Positions 15,026 to 24,699 of a stretch of 64,000 bases of DNA are shown one piece after another. A program made the translations under genes and the position numbers. This stretch comes from Glaciimonas sp. GTDB lineage: Bacteria > Pseudomonadota > Gammaproteobacteria > Burkholderiales > Burkholderiaceae_D. Within the stretch, counting starts at the first letter, position 1; every line of letters starts with the position of its first letter. A model generated the notes under the pieces. That model was not told the origin of the DNA, searched no databases, and saw only the letters and a list, made by a program, of their open reading frames with translations. Location of the stretch: positions 186,001 to 250,000 of the forward strand of contig JABBOV010000008.1 in assembly GCA_012927625.1 (NCBI GenBank), in the 5' to 3' direction.

Positions 15026-16078
15026 TTAGTTGGTTTGAGAAAGGGGAGAAACAGGGGCGGCAGGGGCCATAGAAAAGGAAGGCGCGTGAAAATCGTTGAC
15101 ACAGCGATACAGCCCCGTGGCGACATCGTGGACAGGTTCCCACAGCAGATCGTTGACGTCGCCTAGCCGGTGCGGGCTGATCCACTGCCCGATCGAATAG
15201 ACGCTTTCAACAAACTGAAACGGCACGTTGGGGTCACGCACGCCCGCCACGGTACCGGGCGCATACAACTCCGAGAGCGCCGCAAAGCCGACTGGAATGG
15301 GCACGGTCCAGCCCAGTCGCTTATCCGTCACCCATTCGATGGTTTCTGTGGTTTCGCCAGTTTTTTCTCCGTCTTTCTCAACGGGCGTTTGGTGGCGAAC
15401 GGCGCGGTGGTTCAACCGCGAGAGATCAAGCCAAGCGTCCAGTAGCGTTGCGGCGGGTGCCGTTTGCCGCAGCTCAATCAGTCGCGCTTGCATCAAGTCG
15501 TCGCGTGACACCAGCGCAAAACCGGGTAGCCAGCGGCGGCTAAGTTTGTGGAAGTCCTCGCGACGCGCTTCACTGTCATCAGACACCAAGACCAACTGCG
15601 GGCGCGGCGGGCGACGCAGCGTGCCGGGGAGCGGCGGCATCACGCTGCCGCCTGCCACGCGCATCCCGGCGACCATCTCAACGATGCGCGCGGCCAGTTG
15701 GGCGCGTTCAGCGCCGCCCAGCAACGATGATGTCAGTTCAACCTCAAACACCAGCGTAATGTCAAGATGGACGCGACCCTCTTCAACAATGGCGGCGGTG
15801 CTGCCGTCTTGTAACACCGGATTACGCGTCAGGTGAAAACTACGGGTATAGCCGCCCCGCGTGACCTGCGGCTCAAACCCGTGACAAATCACGCCAACGC
15901 GAAAGAACGCGATGCCCTCTTCAGGTTTCAGGCGACGTTCCAGCGCCGTCATAAAGCCGGTGAACGCGGTGATGGCCGGAAATCCCCAAGTCAGGGGGCT
16001 AGAAATAGCATTGGCGTTTTGCACCCGCAGGCGCGGCAATACCAACAATGCTTTGCTCGATAGATATTCAGTCATCAT
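15026..16078 (-). CDS. csy2: Type I-F CRISPR Csy2 (Cas5f)
   Basis: Csy2 pairs with Csy1 and holds the 5' handle of the crRNA at the tail of the Csy complex. The 350-residue protein starts at MMTEYLSSKALLVLPRL; the ATG at 16078 is preferred because a GGAGGG site precedes it and the frame further upstream lies inside csy1. The start overlaps the csy1 end by 11 bp, so the two subunits are translationally coupled. Residues near the start (LPRLRVQNANAISSPLTWGFP) are typical of the family. Confidence 0.95.
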   Translation of the reverse strand: MMTEYLSSKALLVLPRLRVQNANAISSPLTWGFPAITAFTGFMTALERRLKPEEGIAFFRVGVICHGFEPQVTRGGYTRSFHLTRNPVLQDGSTAAIVEEGRVHLDITLVFEVELTSSLLGGAERAQLAARIVEMVAGMRVAGGSVMPPLPGTLRRPPRPQLVLVSDDSEARREDFHKLSRRWLPGFALVSRDDLMQARLIELRQTAPAATLLDAWLDLSRLNHRAVRHQTPVEKDGEKTGETTETIEWVTDKRLGWTVPIPVGFAALSELYAPGTVAGVRDPNVPFQFVESVYSIGQWISPHRLGDVNDLLWEPVHDVATGLYRCVNDFHAPSFSMAPAAPVSPLSQTN

Positions 16079-17399
16079 GACGACCCTCCCGTTCTTCGGC
16101 CTTGATTTGTTCGTGCAGCTGGGTGCGCCATTCCAAAAACTCCGGGTCGCCCATCGGCAATGGATCGCGCAGTTGCGCGTTGAGCCAGTTGGCAAACAGC
16201 GCGCTGACTCGTTCGTCAGTGTCGGTGGGCAATGGCAGGCCCGATTGAGCACAGGCATCTTCGACGCCCTCGGGGTCTAGCCAGTGCTTTTCCGCACTGC
16301 CCAGGTGGCACTCCGGTGTTTGGCTCCAGCCCGGCGGCAAAGAGCGCAGTTCAGCCGTGAACTGTAAAAATTCGTCGTTCAGTGCATTAACCCACTCTTT
16401 GCGTCGATCACGGGTTTCACGGTTTCCCGTCGGATTGGACTTAAAAAACGCCAACAACACCTTGACTATTTCTTTGACTTCGGGGCGTCGGCCATAACTG
16501 TAAAACATCGAGTCGGTGCCCAGCAACGGTTTCAGATCGACTGACCGCCAGACGGGTGGCAGCGAGGCCAGCAAAAAGTTGTCCCCGCGCCGCTCACTGT
16601 TGAGTTGGCTAATGTTCTGCGGTTTGGTGCCGCCGAGGTTTTGAATCGCCAGTTGCGAATATTCACGAACCGGGCGTTCGCTGAATGCGCTCTCTTTCTT
16701 GGCTTGACGGGCCGCCTTGGCTTCTTCGCTAAAGCGGTCATCTTGAATCATCAAGTAAACGCGATGCGCCAGCGAACTGGCGTACAGCGGAGCGAGCAAG
16801 TGAAAGCTGGTGTCGTCATGCGGGTCGGGGTTGTCGCCAGTCAACCAATAAAGCTGCTTGGCGAGTGCGTGCGAAGCGACCCGACCGCGTGGTGCGGTGA
16901 TTCCGGCGAAGGCGCTCATCCATGCTTCAGCCTGAAGCGGATCGTTGCTCAGTGCTGCCGCCAGATCGATATCGCGAGCCAACACCAGTGCCAACAGGCT
17001 GTGGTCCTTATGCGCAAGTTTCAGGAATTTATAAACATCTAGCGCGGCCGCATCCCCAGTCACATCGTCAAAGTAATCGACACCAAGTACATGGCTACCC
17101 ACAACATCGTGGGCAAACAGACCTTCTGGCGAAACATAAAGACTAGTCGCTTCATATATTTTGGGAGAAGGATGAGTGGCTTTAAGAACATGAGTTACTA
17201 GCTGTATCCCTTTTATTCGCTTAGTCGCGTTTTCCAGCCAAGTCTTTTGATCAAAACGATCAAACTCTTTTTCCCGAGCAGCTACAGCTTTTTCGTCGGT
17301 GTCCTTGATCTTGTCGAGCTTGTCATCAAGCCGCGCCTTCAAAAAGTCGGCAATGAGTGCCCGCAAATCGCTGACGCGCTGCGGATCGTGGTTTGACAT
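16068..17399 (-). CDS. csy1: Type I-F CRISPR Csy1 (Cas8f)
   Basis: Csy1 is the large subunit of the I-F interference complex; with Csy2 it recognises the PAM and caps the crRNA 5' end. This 443-residue protein begins MSNHDPQRVSDLRALIADFL. Internal LGGTKPQNISQLNSERRGDNFLL matches the well-conserved Csy1 core. A GGGAGGA site precedes the ATG. It follows cas3 after a 62-bp gap and overlaps csy2. Confidence 0.96.
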   Translation of the reverse strand: MSNHDPQRVSDLRALIADFLKARLDDKLDKIKDTDEKAVAAREKEFDRFDQKTWLENATKRIKGIQLVTHVLKATHPSPKIYEATSLYVSPEGLFAHDVVGSHVLGVDYFDDVTGDAAALDVYKFLKLAHKDHSLLALVLARDIDLAAALSNDPLQAEAWMSAFAGITAPRGRVASHALAKQLYWLTGDNPDPHDDTSFHLLAPLYASSLAHRVYLMIQDDRFSEEAKAARQAKKESAFSERPVREYSQLAIQNLGGTKPQNISQLNSERRGDNFLLASLPPVWRSVDLKPLLGTDSMFYSYGRRPEVKEIVKVLLAFFKSNPTGNRETRDRRKEWVNALNDEFLQFTAELRSLPPGWSQTPECHLGSAEKHWLDPEGVEDACAQSGLPLPTDTDERVSALFANWLNAQLRDPLPMGDPEFLEWRTQLHEQIKAEEREGRHDD

Positions 17400-17461
17400 T
17401 TAGATTCCTCCCTGTGGCGATTCAGTTGTTGTAAAAAATCAGGTTTTAAGTGGGATTCAAA

Positions 17462-20400
17462 TTAGTTTACGTCTTGCCTCCATTTCGTAAACCCCAGCGC
17501 CGGATGAAAGCGCCAGCCGTTGATGTTTTCGGGCAGGGTCACGGTGCCAAAACTCCGGGCGCAGTTGGCCAACGACATATCCAGTTCGTCGGAAAGTTCG
17601 GTAAGAGCTTGCAGGTAGTTGGGCTGTCCCCAAGGGGCAATGCCAGCGCCCTCTACGGCGGCATCTGGAATGCGCTGGTGTTTTGACTTATCCACCACCA
17701 TGCAAAAAGGCTCGCTGCGTCGGCCCGTGGGGTTGTCCATGAGTTGAACAAGTTCGTAGGTATCACCGTCGTCGTTCGGGCGTAGCAACAAATCAACCCG
17801 CTTGATGGGATCAAATCGAAACGGCTTTTGCCGTTGCAACACCGCCGTGAGCAAGGCATCGGCAGGCGGCAGGTTCCACCAGCTTGCGGCGTTGAGTTCT
17901 GTCGGCGCGCCTATCGGTGCGGTGCTGCGCTGGCGGCGACCCGAGGTGACGGGCACCGTGGTGGTTGGCGCCTGCACCAGCATGGTCTGGCGCAAACGGG
18001 TGTGCTCCAGATCAACCAGCCGGGTGCGCGACTGTAACTGCTCGGGCGGCCTTGACACGATGCGCGGTCGGGCGTCGATTACGTCACGTTCAGCGGCTAA
18101 GAGCAGTTGCGCCATGCTGTGGGTGTCCAGTGGAAAGTCGATGCTTTCAAAACCCGGCTTGCAAAACGCAGGTTTACCCAACTCGCGGAAATGCCGCAGG
18201 TTGGTATCAAAAATAAGCATATTCGGCGACGTGCATTCGCCATCGCGGTGACGACGAATGCGCCCGGCAAGCTGAATCAGCGAACGCATCGATGAGGGCT
18301 CCACCACGGCCCAGTCATAGTCATGATCGCGGCCCACTTCGGTCACGGGGGAACCCAACACAATGAAAATATGGTCGGGTTCGTCGTGCGCATCAAGCCG
18401 TTCACGAATGTCTGGCAACTGAAAAACCGGCTCAGCCTGCGCACGGTCAGGCCAGCGACGGTTGAGTGCTTCGTCAAGCTGACGCTCAATCGCCGAGCGA
18501 ATCAGCAGCGGAAACTGCGAGTGATAAGTACACAAGTGGATGCGCACGCCCTCGGGCGCACCCAGCCGGTACAGCGCCAAGGCCACGTCTACCAGCGGCT
18601 CGATGTTGGCCATGCGCACCAAGCCAAAGCTGACGCGCTTGGCGCTATGCGGATCAACGCTGTGGTGTTGTGCGTGCAGTTTCAGTACGGCGGTGCGTGC
18701 CAGTTCGGCAAAGCGGACGGCGTGTTGGTCACGGTTCAATCCGCCAAGATCGAGTGGCAGCAATTCACCACGCCGGCGCACCTGCGACGTGGCCAATCGG
18801 TCGTGGCGCTTGGCGGCAAACGCTTGGTGCGCCGTGGCGAAGGTCTGTGCATCGGCGCAATCAACTTGCGAGGGATTAATCGACTCGTCAAACCAGGCAC
18901 AGCAGACCTCCGGTGCCTGGTTGGCAGCACCGGGGCGGTCGCCCCGGTTGTCTTGAAAATGCTGGCGACCACTGCGGTATGCCTGGAACAGTCCTTGCAC
19001 TAGAGCGGGCGGCAAGGTCGCCGACGACAACAACACCCGCGCGCCCAGCAGCCCGGCCCAATGCACCAGTCGGGTCAGTGCGGGTAGATCACTGATGTCG
19101 AAATCGTCCGGCTCGTCGAGCACCAAATCGCCGCTCATCAGCCGTAACATCGGTGCGATCTGGCGGCCTCCCCTTTCGCTTTCGGTGGCGGGCGTCAGAT
19201 GGTCGATGGTGCAAACCAGCAACGGAGCGGCGAGTAACGAGCGCACTTGCGGGTCGTGCATGACGCGGCGCAGCAGCGGATGGGCGTCTTGGTTGCCCTC
19301 GAACCGGACATAGGAGTTTTCGTCGAGTAGCGCCTGGCGCGATGCGGAACCGGTGGCTTCAGCTTGTTGTTCGTAGTGCTCGAACAGCGCCCGGCTGGCC
19401 GCGCCGCCGACACGAATCCCGAGATCGTCATCGGCCAGACTCAACAAGTCGCGAAACGCTTTCCCTGTTTGCAACGTGAGTGTTCGCAAGCCCATAGCGA
19501 AGGCGCAGCGCATACCGCGTTCAGCGTCAGCCAGTGCGTACATGATGCGGGCGTTGGCCAGCGTCTTGCCGCAACCGGTGGAGGCCATGTTGACGATGAA
19601 AGCGCCCCCGCGTAGGGAACGCTCGCGCATTGCAGCGGCGGTGTCGGCGGCTTTGTCTTGCCAGCGAAACCGTTCATCTTGAGAGCGTTTGCGCAGGCCC
19701 TTATGGCGCGCCAGGCGGGGCAGGTGCAGATCGAATTTCGGCAACGAACGGGTGACCTCCGCGCTGTGCTGGGCCACGCCAAGCAGGTGCTCGTCGAGCG
19801 TCTGGTTGAAGCCGCCAAAATTACTTTTGGTGTTGGCGTAGAGCAGGTAGCCTTTGGGAACTTTGACGCGGTTGGGGTCGTTATCGTCTTCCAGGCTGGA
19901 GTAGTGATGATCGGCCAGCATCAGGCACAACCGGGACAAATGCATCACATACGGATTAGCCAGCCAGTTGCCCTTGCCGGGTTGGGCGCGCAGTATTAAT
20001 AGACGTTGCGCAGTGCGAGCGGTGCGCTTGCGCCACAGTTCGGTGGTGATTGGCAAACCATGCGGGAATTGCCAATAAAAATCCAACGTGTTGGGGTCGC
20101 CATTGTCGGTTCTTTCATTCCAGCCCGCGTCGATGTGTTCGAGCGTTTTGTGCAGCAGCCCATTTTGGAAGGTGCCCCGACTGCCGTCACTGTTACGCGG
20201 CAAAGTGGGCAGTCGGTGGTGCGTCACCAGCAGCCAGCCAATCGCTTGGGCCAGCGGCGCATGCGACAACTTGGCAAACGGGTGCGATACCGCCGCATCG
20301 ATGCCATCACGCTTCAAGCGGTTCAGGTCTAGCCAAGTGGCATCGTCCTGCGACGTGGGTGCAGCGAGCCGGGCCAGCCAAGTCGCGTCGTCATCTTCGC

Positions 20401-20872
20401 CATCAAACAGCCGCAACGACACCCATTCATGCCGGTACTGGTTGCGCTCCTGCAGCTTGCCTTCCAGACGCATCTGAAAAGCACGGCAGGCTTTGCCAAG
20501 ATCGTGCAGTAGCGCTGCTAACGTGGTCAGCAGGTGAATGTCCTCGCCGGTATGCCAGTCGTTTTCACCCTCACGGCGCAGGATGTTGCGCGTGGTGGTG
20601 TTGGTGGGAACGGCACCCTGACTGTTGAAACGGCTGGCGTCGCCCACGGTCCAAAGCAGTTCGCTGTGATCAAGTCCGCGTATCCAGTGACAAGCTACGG
20701 CGGTGTTTTTGCGTGCGGTCTTGCGTAGCAACTGGCGCAGCGTAGTGAGTCCCTCCTGCGTGATCGGCGTCTGCCAAGTGCGGTCGCCGCGCCGCTCGCC
20801 GAACTGATCGAGGATGCGCCGGGTTTCTGCTAGCGCCCGTTTATCGCACTGAGAGATCAGCAGGATGTTCAT
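17462..20872 (-). CDS. cas3: CRISPR Cas2-Cas3 fusion, type I-F helicase-nuclease
   Basis: In I-F systems Cas2 is fused to the front of Cas3, so one protein serves both spacer acquisition (with Cas1) and target degradation. This 1136-residue protein has a Cas2-like region at about 1-95 (MNILLISQCDKRALAETRR). An HD nuclease follows, with H123-D124 (LLHDLGKACRAF) and H218-H219. The helicase core has Walker A STGCGKT at 431-437 and Walker B DEPD at 586-589. The ATG at 20872 overlaps the cas1 stop by 4 bp; longer upstream frames run inside cas1. All key motifs appear intact. Confidence 0.97.
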   Translation of the reverse strand: MNILLISQCDKRALAETRRILDQFGERRGDRTWQTPITQEGLTTLRQLLRKTARKNTAVACHWIRGLDHSELLWTVGDASRFNSQGAVPTNTTTRNILRREGENDWHTGEDIHLLTTLAALLHDLGKACRAFQMRLEGKLQERNQYRHEWVSLRLFDGEDDDATWLARLAAPTSQDDATWLDLNRLKRDGIDAAVSHPFAKLSHAPLAQAIGWLLVTHHRLPTLPRNSDGSRGTFQNGLLHKTLEHIDAGWNERTDNGDPNTLDFYWQFPHGLPITTELWRKRTARTAQRLLILRAQPGKGNWLANPYVMHLSRLCLMLADHHYSSLEDDNDPNRVKVPKGYLLYANTKSNFGGFNQTLDEHLLGVAQHSAEVTRSLPKFDLHLPRLARHKGLRKRSQDERFRWQDKAADTAAAMRERSLRGGAFIVNMASTGCGKTLANARIMYALADAERGMRCAFAMGLRTLTLQTGKAFRDLLSLADDDLGIRVGGAASRALFEHYEQQAEATGSASRQALLDENSYVRFEGNQDAHPLLRRVMHDPQVRSLLAAPLLVCTIDHLTPATESERGGRQIAPMLRLMSGDLVLDEPDDFDISDLPALTRLVHWAGLLGARVLLSSATLPPALVQGLFQAYRSGRQHFQDNRGDRPGAANQAPEVCCAWFDESINPSQVDCADAQTFATAHQAFAAKRHDRLATSQVRRRGELLPLDLGGLNRDQHAVRFAELARTAVLKLHAQHHSVDPHSAKRVSFGLVRMANIEPLVDVALALYRLGAPEGVRIHLCTYHSQFPLLIRSAIERQLDEALNRRWPDRAQAEPVFQLPDIRERLDAHDEPDHIFIVLGSPVTEVGRDHDYDWAVVEPSSMRSLIQLAGRIRRHRDGECTSPNMLIFDTNLRHFRELGKPAFCKPGFESIDFPLDTHSMAQLLLAAERDVIDARPRIVSRPPEQLQSRTRLVDLEHTRLRQTMLVQAPTTTVPVTSGRRQRSTAPIGAPTELNAASWWNLPPADALLTAVLQRQKPFRFDPIKRVDLLLRPNDDGDTYELVQLMDNPTGRRSEPFCMVVDKSKHQRIPDAAVEGAGIAPWGQPNYLQALTELSDELDMSLANCARSFGTVTLPENINGWRFHPALGFTKWRQDVN

Positions 20873-21861
20873 GCGCTGGCTTTGTCTTGCGCGAGTCGGC
20901 CCATCTTGAGCGCCACCGCCTTGAGCGTGTCGATCATGAAGTCCAGTGACTCGCTGCGCGTCAGGCTCTCGACACAAGCCTGTCGAAATTCTTGTTCCGA
21001 GTCGCCTCGCATCGCCGAGATGAAGGCCTGCGGCAGGATGACGGCATCTTTGACCAGATCGGCCACGTCAAATACCAGCCCACCACGTCGAGTCTTTCCG
21101 TGCAACACCGCCAAACCGTGCGGCAGACCGAGCACCCAAGTGGCGGTGGCGGCCAAGCCATAAGCGAGGTAATTGCCATGATCTAAAAACTGGTTGGCAG
21201 TATCGACGCTATTGCCGCGCTGGCTGCGAACAAAATCGCCGTATCGGGTCGCATTGGCGACCAGTCGATAAAGTTGTTTCGTCAACCGCCCCTCTTCCGC
21301 CAGCAATTCCATTTGGGTTGAGGCGATGGCGATACCTTGGATTGACTGATTGAGCAATTGATCCAGCACTATCACATCAACCTCACATGGGCTATCTTTT
21401 AGCCGACTCCTTTGGTTCCAGCTGTGCCGGATTTGTTCCATCCTGATTAGCTGAAACTCTTTAGCTGCGGTGAGGCGCAAGCTGTCATCAAACCAAAAGC
21501 GCACCCAGTTCTGTACATACTCGGTGGGACGGTATTCGCTTTGAGGTGAAAACCAAGCCACTTCGATATCTATCTCGTTCGCACTGAATAGCGGTGTTCC
21601 ACCACCGCCACAAAAACCAACCAATACACCGGCTTTGGCAAGTTCACGCATCGCAGCTTGCGTGACTGATGTGCCTGTCCCCAGCAGAACGGTCGTAGTA
21701 TTGGCAATCGGAATATTCCAATAAAGAGAGCGTTTTCCCTCATCAGTTACGTACTCAACGCGCCCGCCATTAACCAACACACGGCAATGCTCCAGGTAAT
21801 AAAGATTTGCCCTTTTTGAATGCAAAATACTTTTTAAATCGTAAGGCGATAGGTCATCCAT
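20869..21861 (-). CDS. cas1: CRISPR-associated endonuclease Cas1, type I-F
   Basis: Cas1 is the integrase that inserts new spacers at the leader-repeat junction together with the Cas2 part of Cas3. With the start at MDDLSPYDLKSIL (330 residues, GGAG site upstream) the expected metal residues fall at E190 (LLAEEGRLTK), H254 (AVLHGKT) and D265/D268 (VFDVADLVKD), which agrees with my memory of the P. aeruginosa numbering and supports this start over the ATG five codons upstream. It is the first cas gene, 4-bp coupled to cas3. Confidence 0.97.
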   Translation of the reverse strand: MDDLSPYDLKSILHSKRANLYYLEHCRVLVNGGRVEYVTDEGKRSLYWNIPIANTTTVLLGTGTSVTQAAMRELAKAGVLVGFCGGGGTPLFSANEIDIEVAWFSPQSEYRPTEYVQNWVRFWFDDSLRLTAAKEFQLIRMEQIRHSWNQRSRLKDSPCEVDVIVLDQLLNQSIQGIAIASTQMELLAEEGRLTKQLYRLVANATRYGDFVRSQRGNSVDTANQFLDHGNYLAYGLAATATWVLGLPHGLAVLHGKTRRGGLVFDVADLVKDAVILPQAFISAMRGDSEQEFRQACVESLTRSESLDFMIDTLKAVALKMGRLAQDKASA

Positions 21862-21916
21862 GGCGGCAAGCTCCATTCGATTTCAGGTAAAGACTCTGAA
21901 GCGCCTGGAATGCGCC

Positions 21917-21941
21917 ATGTATTACTATTACATCAATACAT
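21917..21941. promoter_or_regulatory. Inverted repeat in the cas1 upstream region
   Basis: ATGTATT and AATACAT arms (7 bp each) are separated by 11 bases in the 126-bp gap between cas1 and the transposase gene. On the minus strand a weak TTGTAA, 17-bp, TGTATT promoter-like pair overlaps it. This would suit a repressor or activator site for the cas operon. The stretch also faintly resembles the AT-rich dispersed repeat, so it may be a decayed copy instead. Confidence 0.4.
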
Positions 21942-21987
21942 TCCGCATGGGTAACTTTTACAACAACTTTTCGACCGCCTTTGCAAG

Positions 21988-22728
21988 CTACTTTGGCTGG
22001 AGTGCAGCGCTTGCCTTACCCAGTTCAGCCGGCAGCGCCTCGGCTTTCTTCCGCGGACGCCCTCTTGTAGCTGGCGCTACGCGGCGCTGCATCTGGTGTG
22101 CCAGCGACTGCAGGAACGCTGCATCGCCCAATACCCAGCCTTTGGTTAGCGACGCATTCAGTAAGGCGATCTGCTCCGGCGGCAATCCCTGCTCCAACAA
22201 TAATTTGTACTCTGCTTCGCGCTCAAAAGGCGTATTGCCCAGCGACCAATACAGCGGGTGATCGGTCACCAACGGATCAAGCCGGACTCCGACATGGTGT
22301 GCGTAACTCGACCACGGATATTGCGCCGCCGTCGCAACCAGGCCGGCGCGCACCGGATTGGTTTCAAGGTAGCGATAACAGGTCAGCAGATAGCGCGGCG
22401 CTTCAATCACCGAAGCCTTGAAGCGGCCCTGCCATAGGGTGCCGATATGCCCATGCTTGCGGTTGAAATACGGTACGTAATGCCGCCCTACCCACTGCAT
22501 CATGCGGCCCAAACCGATTTCATCGGCGGGCGTAGCCAGCAAATGAACGTGATTTTCCATCAGTACATAGGCATGAATGGAGACCTTGAACTGGCGCGCA
22601 GCATCGCGTAGCCAGCCCAAGAAAGCCAGATAATCACTGCTATCGCAAAAAATCGGTTGCCGGTTGTGGCCTTGCTGCAAAATATGGTGCGGCTGCTGGG
22701 GAATGACGAGTCGAGGAAGTCGGGCCAT
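21988..22728 (-). mobile_element. REP-associated tyrosine transposase (RAYT, Y1_Tnp family)
   Basis: A 246-residue single-strand transposase of the IS200/IS605-like RAYT group, thought to spread REP-type palindromes. It begins MARLPRLVIPQQPHHI; the ATG at 22728 was chosen because this motif is the family's normal N-terminus. The HUH metal site is H60-V-H62 (ENHVHLL) and the nucleophile is one of the tyrosines in CYRYLETNPVRAGL (Y118 or Y120). The C-terminal GRPRKKAE tail is common in such proteins. It appears intact and sits directly upstream of the cas operon on the same strand. No flanking REP pair was identified with confidence. Confidence 0.88.
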
Positions 22729-22981
22729 AGTGTGTAAAAAGAGGTGAAAGTGTACGAAAGCGTGCGCAAACATTCTATTCCAATGGTCATGACAAAAATG
22801 TCACCCCGGTGCAAGAAAGACCCCTGGTGCCGTTCCGCGTTGTGAATTGCCGACTAAAGTGTGCTTGCACCGCTTCGCATGGACGGTTTGGAATACCGAT
22901 AAACATGATACAAACGTACCAGTACCAGTGCTGGCACGCAGGGCTGCATTACCACCCATTTTCAGAGATAACCCATACTTT

Positions 22982-23800
22982 ATGAATACTTACGTCATCG
23001 GCGACCTTCAGGGTTGCCAGCGCCCGCTAATGGAATTGATGTCGCGCATTGATCTGGCTTCGCCGGCGTCGAGGATTTTATTCGCCGGCGATTTGGTCAA
23101 TCGCGGGCCGGACTCGCTCGCTACTTTACGCACGGTAATCGGCCTCGGGCAGCGGGCCAGGACGGTATTGGGCAATCACGACCTGCATCTGCTGGCCGTA
23201 TCCCAAGGCATCCGCAAAACGCATCGTTCCGATACGCTGAACGACATCTTGCAGGCGCCGGACTGCAATGCGTTACTCGACTGGTTGCGCCGGCAGCCAT
23301 TGGCCATCATGCAGGACGGCCATTTGTTGGTGCATGCAGGCGTTGCGCCGCAATGGAGCGCGGCACAAACGCTGGACCTGGCGCAAGAAGTGGAAACAGC
23401 GTTGCGCGGGCCGAACTGGATCGAATTGTTACGCGCAATGTACGGTAATAAACCGAACCGCTGGGACGATGCGCTGACCGGCACCGACCGTCTGCGCTGC
23501 ATCGTCAATATTTTGACCCGAATCCGCTTTTGCGCCGCAGATGGCACGATGGATTTCGTCACCAAGGAAGCCGCCGCCAATGCGTTGCCCGACATGATGC
23601 CGTGGTTTGAGGTGCCGAACCGCCGCACCGAGGATGTGACGATGGTCTTTGGTCATTGGTCTACGCTAGGATTGGTTCAGCGCCCGAACCTGATCTCACT
23701 CGATACCGGCTGCGTCTGGGGTGGAAAGTTGACAGCGGTCTGTCTGGAAGACCGCAGCGTGATTCAGGTCGATTGCCCGCAATGCCAAGCGCCGGGCTGA
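22982..23800 (+). CDS. apaH: Bis(5'-nucleosyl)-tetraphosphatase, symmetrical
   Basis: ApaH splits diadenosine tetraphosphate into two ADP and can decap Np4-capped RNA. The 272-residue protein has all metallophosphatase motifs: GDLQGC near the start, [18 protein letters not shown] and a late VFGHWSTLG. The ATG at 22982 starts [11 protein letters not shown], as in the family; the frame upstream to 22847 has no similarity. It is a single plus-strand gene convergent with plsC, 24 bp apart. Confidence 0.95.
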   Translation: MNTYVIGDLQGCQRPLMELMSRIDLASPASRILFAGDLVNRGPDSLATLRTVIGLGQRARTVLGNHDLHLLAVSQGIRKTHRSDTLNDILQAPDCNALLDWLRRQPLAIMQDGHLLVHAGVAPQWSAAQTLDLAQEVETALRGPNWIELLRAMYGNKPNRWDDALTGTDRLRCIVNILTRIRFCAADGTMDFVTKEAAANALPDMMPWFEVPNRRTEDVTMVFGHWSTLGLVQRPNLISLDTGCVWGGKLTAVCLEDRSVIQVDCPQCQAPG

Positions 23801-23824
23801 TGCCGGCATTTCAATGGCCTGTCG

Positions 23825-24568
23825 TTACGACTGCCGGTGCCCCAGCGCTTGCGCCACCGATGACCTGGATGCTTGCGCGATGTCGCGCCGCTGCGCGCCG
23901 GTGGTTTCAATCACCGGCAGCCGCACCAATTCCGCTCTGATCTGCCGTGCCTTCAAAATAATCGAGATGCTTTGCGCAAAGCTCATGTCGCCGATGAAAG
24001 CGACTGCCGGATGCAGTGCGCCGCTGGCATCCAGATAGCGTAGCGCATACGGCTGCACCGGCACTGCCGCTTCAATCGCCGCTTCGAACAGGTTGGCATG
24101 GAACGGCAACAGCATGCCCTGCTCGGTGGTGGTGCCTTCGGGGAAGAACGCAACGCGTTCGCCGGCATGAACGGCGGCAACCAGCCCAGCATAAATTCGC
24201 TTCACTTCGCGCCGATTGCCGCGCGCCAGGAATACCGTGCCAGCCTTGCTACTGAGCCAGCCGATCAGCGGCCAGTCGCGCACGTCGGCTTTGGCGACAA
24301 AGCGGCACGGCTGATAGGTATTGATGACGAAGATATCCAGCCAGGAAACATGGTTGGAGACAATCATTGCATTCGACGCTGGCGCTTGCTGCCCATCCAC
24401 CAGATGCAGCACTTCCAGTTGTACACCGCAAATCGATAGCAGTTGACCCGACCAGCGCTGGATGCGCCGTTCGCGCCCGGCCGCATCAGTACGCGGGAAG
24501 ATCACCGCACACGTCCACAAGCCCGCCAGCAGGTGTATGGAAATTCGCAAATATTGGTACGCGATCAT
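23825..24568 (-). CDS. 1-acyl-sn-glycerol-3-phosphate acyltransferase (PlsC family)
   Basis: This membrane-bound acyltransferase makes phosphatidic acid in phospholipid synthesis, or a related lyso-lipid acyltransferase product. The 247-residue protein has an N-terminal hydrophobic segment (about 1-25), the acyltransferase box NHVSWLD, and the acceptor-binding box FFPEGTTTEQG. It lies downstream of pyrC' on the same strand, 131 bp away, with an AT-rich dispersed repeat in the gap. The exact lipid substrate cannot be told from sequence. Confidence 0.88.
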   Translation of the reverse strand: MIAYQYLRISIHLLAGLWTCAVIFPRTDAAGRERRIQRWSGQLLSICGVQLEVLHLVDGQQAPASNAMIVSNHVSWLDIFVINTYQPCRFVAKADVRDWPLIGWLSSKAGTVFLARGNRREVKRIYAGLVAAVHAGERVAFFPEGTTTEQGMLLPFHANLFEAAIEAAVPVQPYALRYLDASGALHPAVAFIGDMSFAQSISIILKARQIRAELVRLPVIETTGAQRRDIAQASRSSVAQALGHRQS

Positions 24569-24606
24569 CTTTGGTCGGATCTCGATTCAAACAACATGCC
24601 TGGTCA

Positions 24607-24679
24607 ATATACTTACTATTGTATTTTTTTGTACCGCAATTTATATGTGCGGATATAGTGGCATTTTAAGACATACTCC
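24607..24679 (+). repeat. AT-rich dispersed repeat, copy 3
   Basis: A 73-bp element starting ATATACTTACTATTG and ending CATACTCC with the core GTGCGGATATAGTGGCAT. It lies between pyrC' and plsC, i.e. inside a likely transcription unit. About 85% of the block order is shared with copy 4 at 30506-30578. Confidence 0.65.
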
Positions 24680-24699
24680 CACTATTTTATATTACCGAA

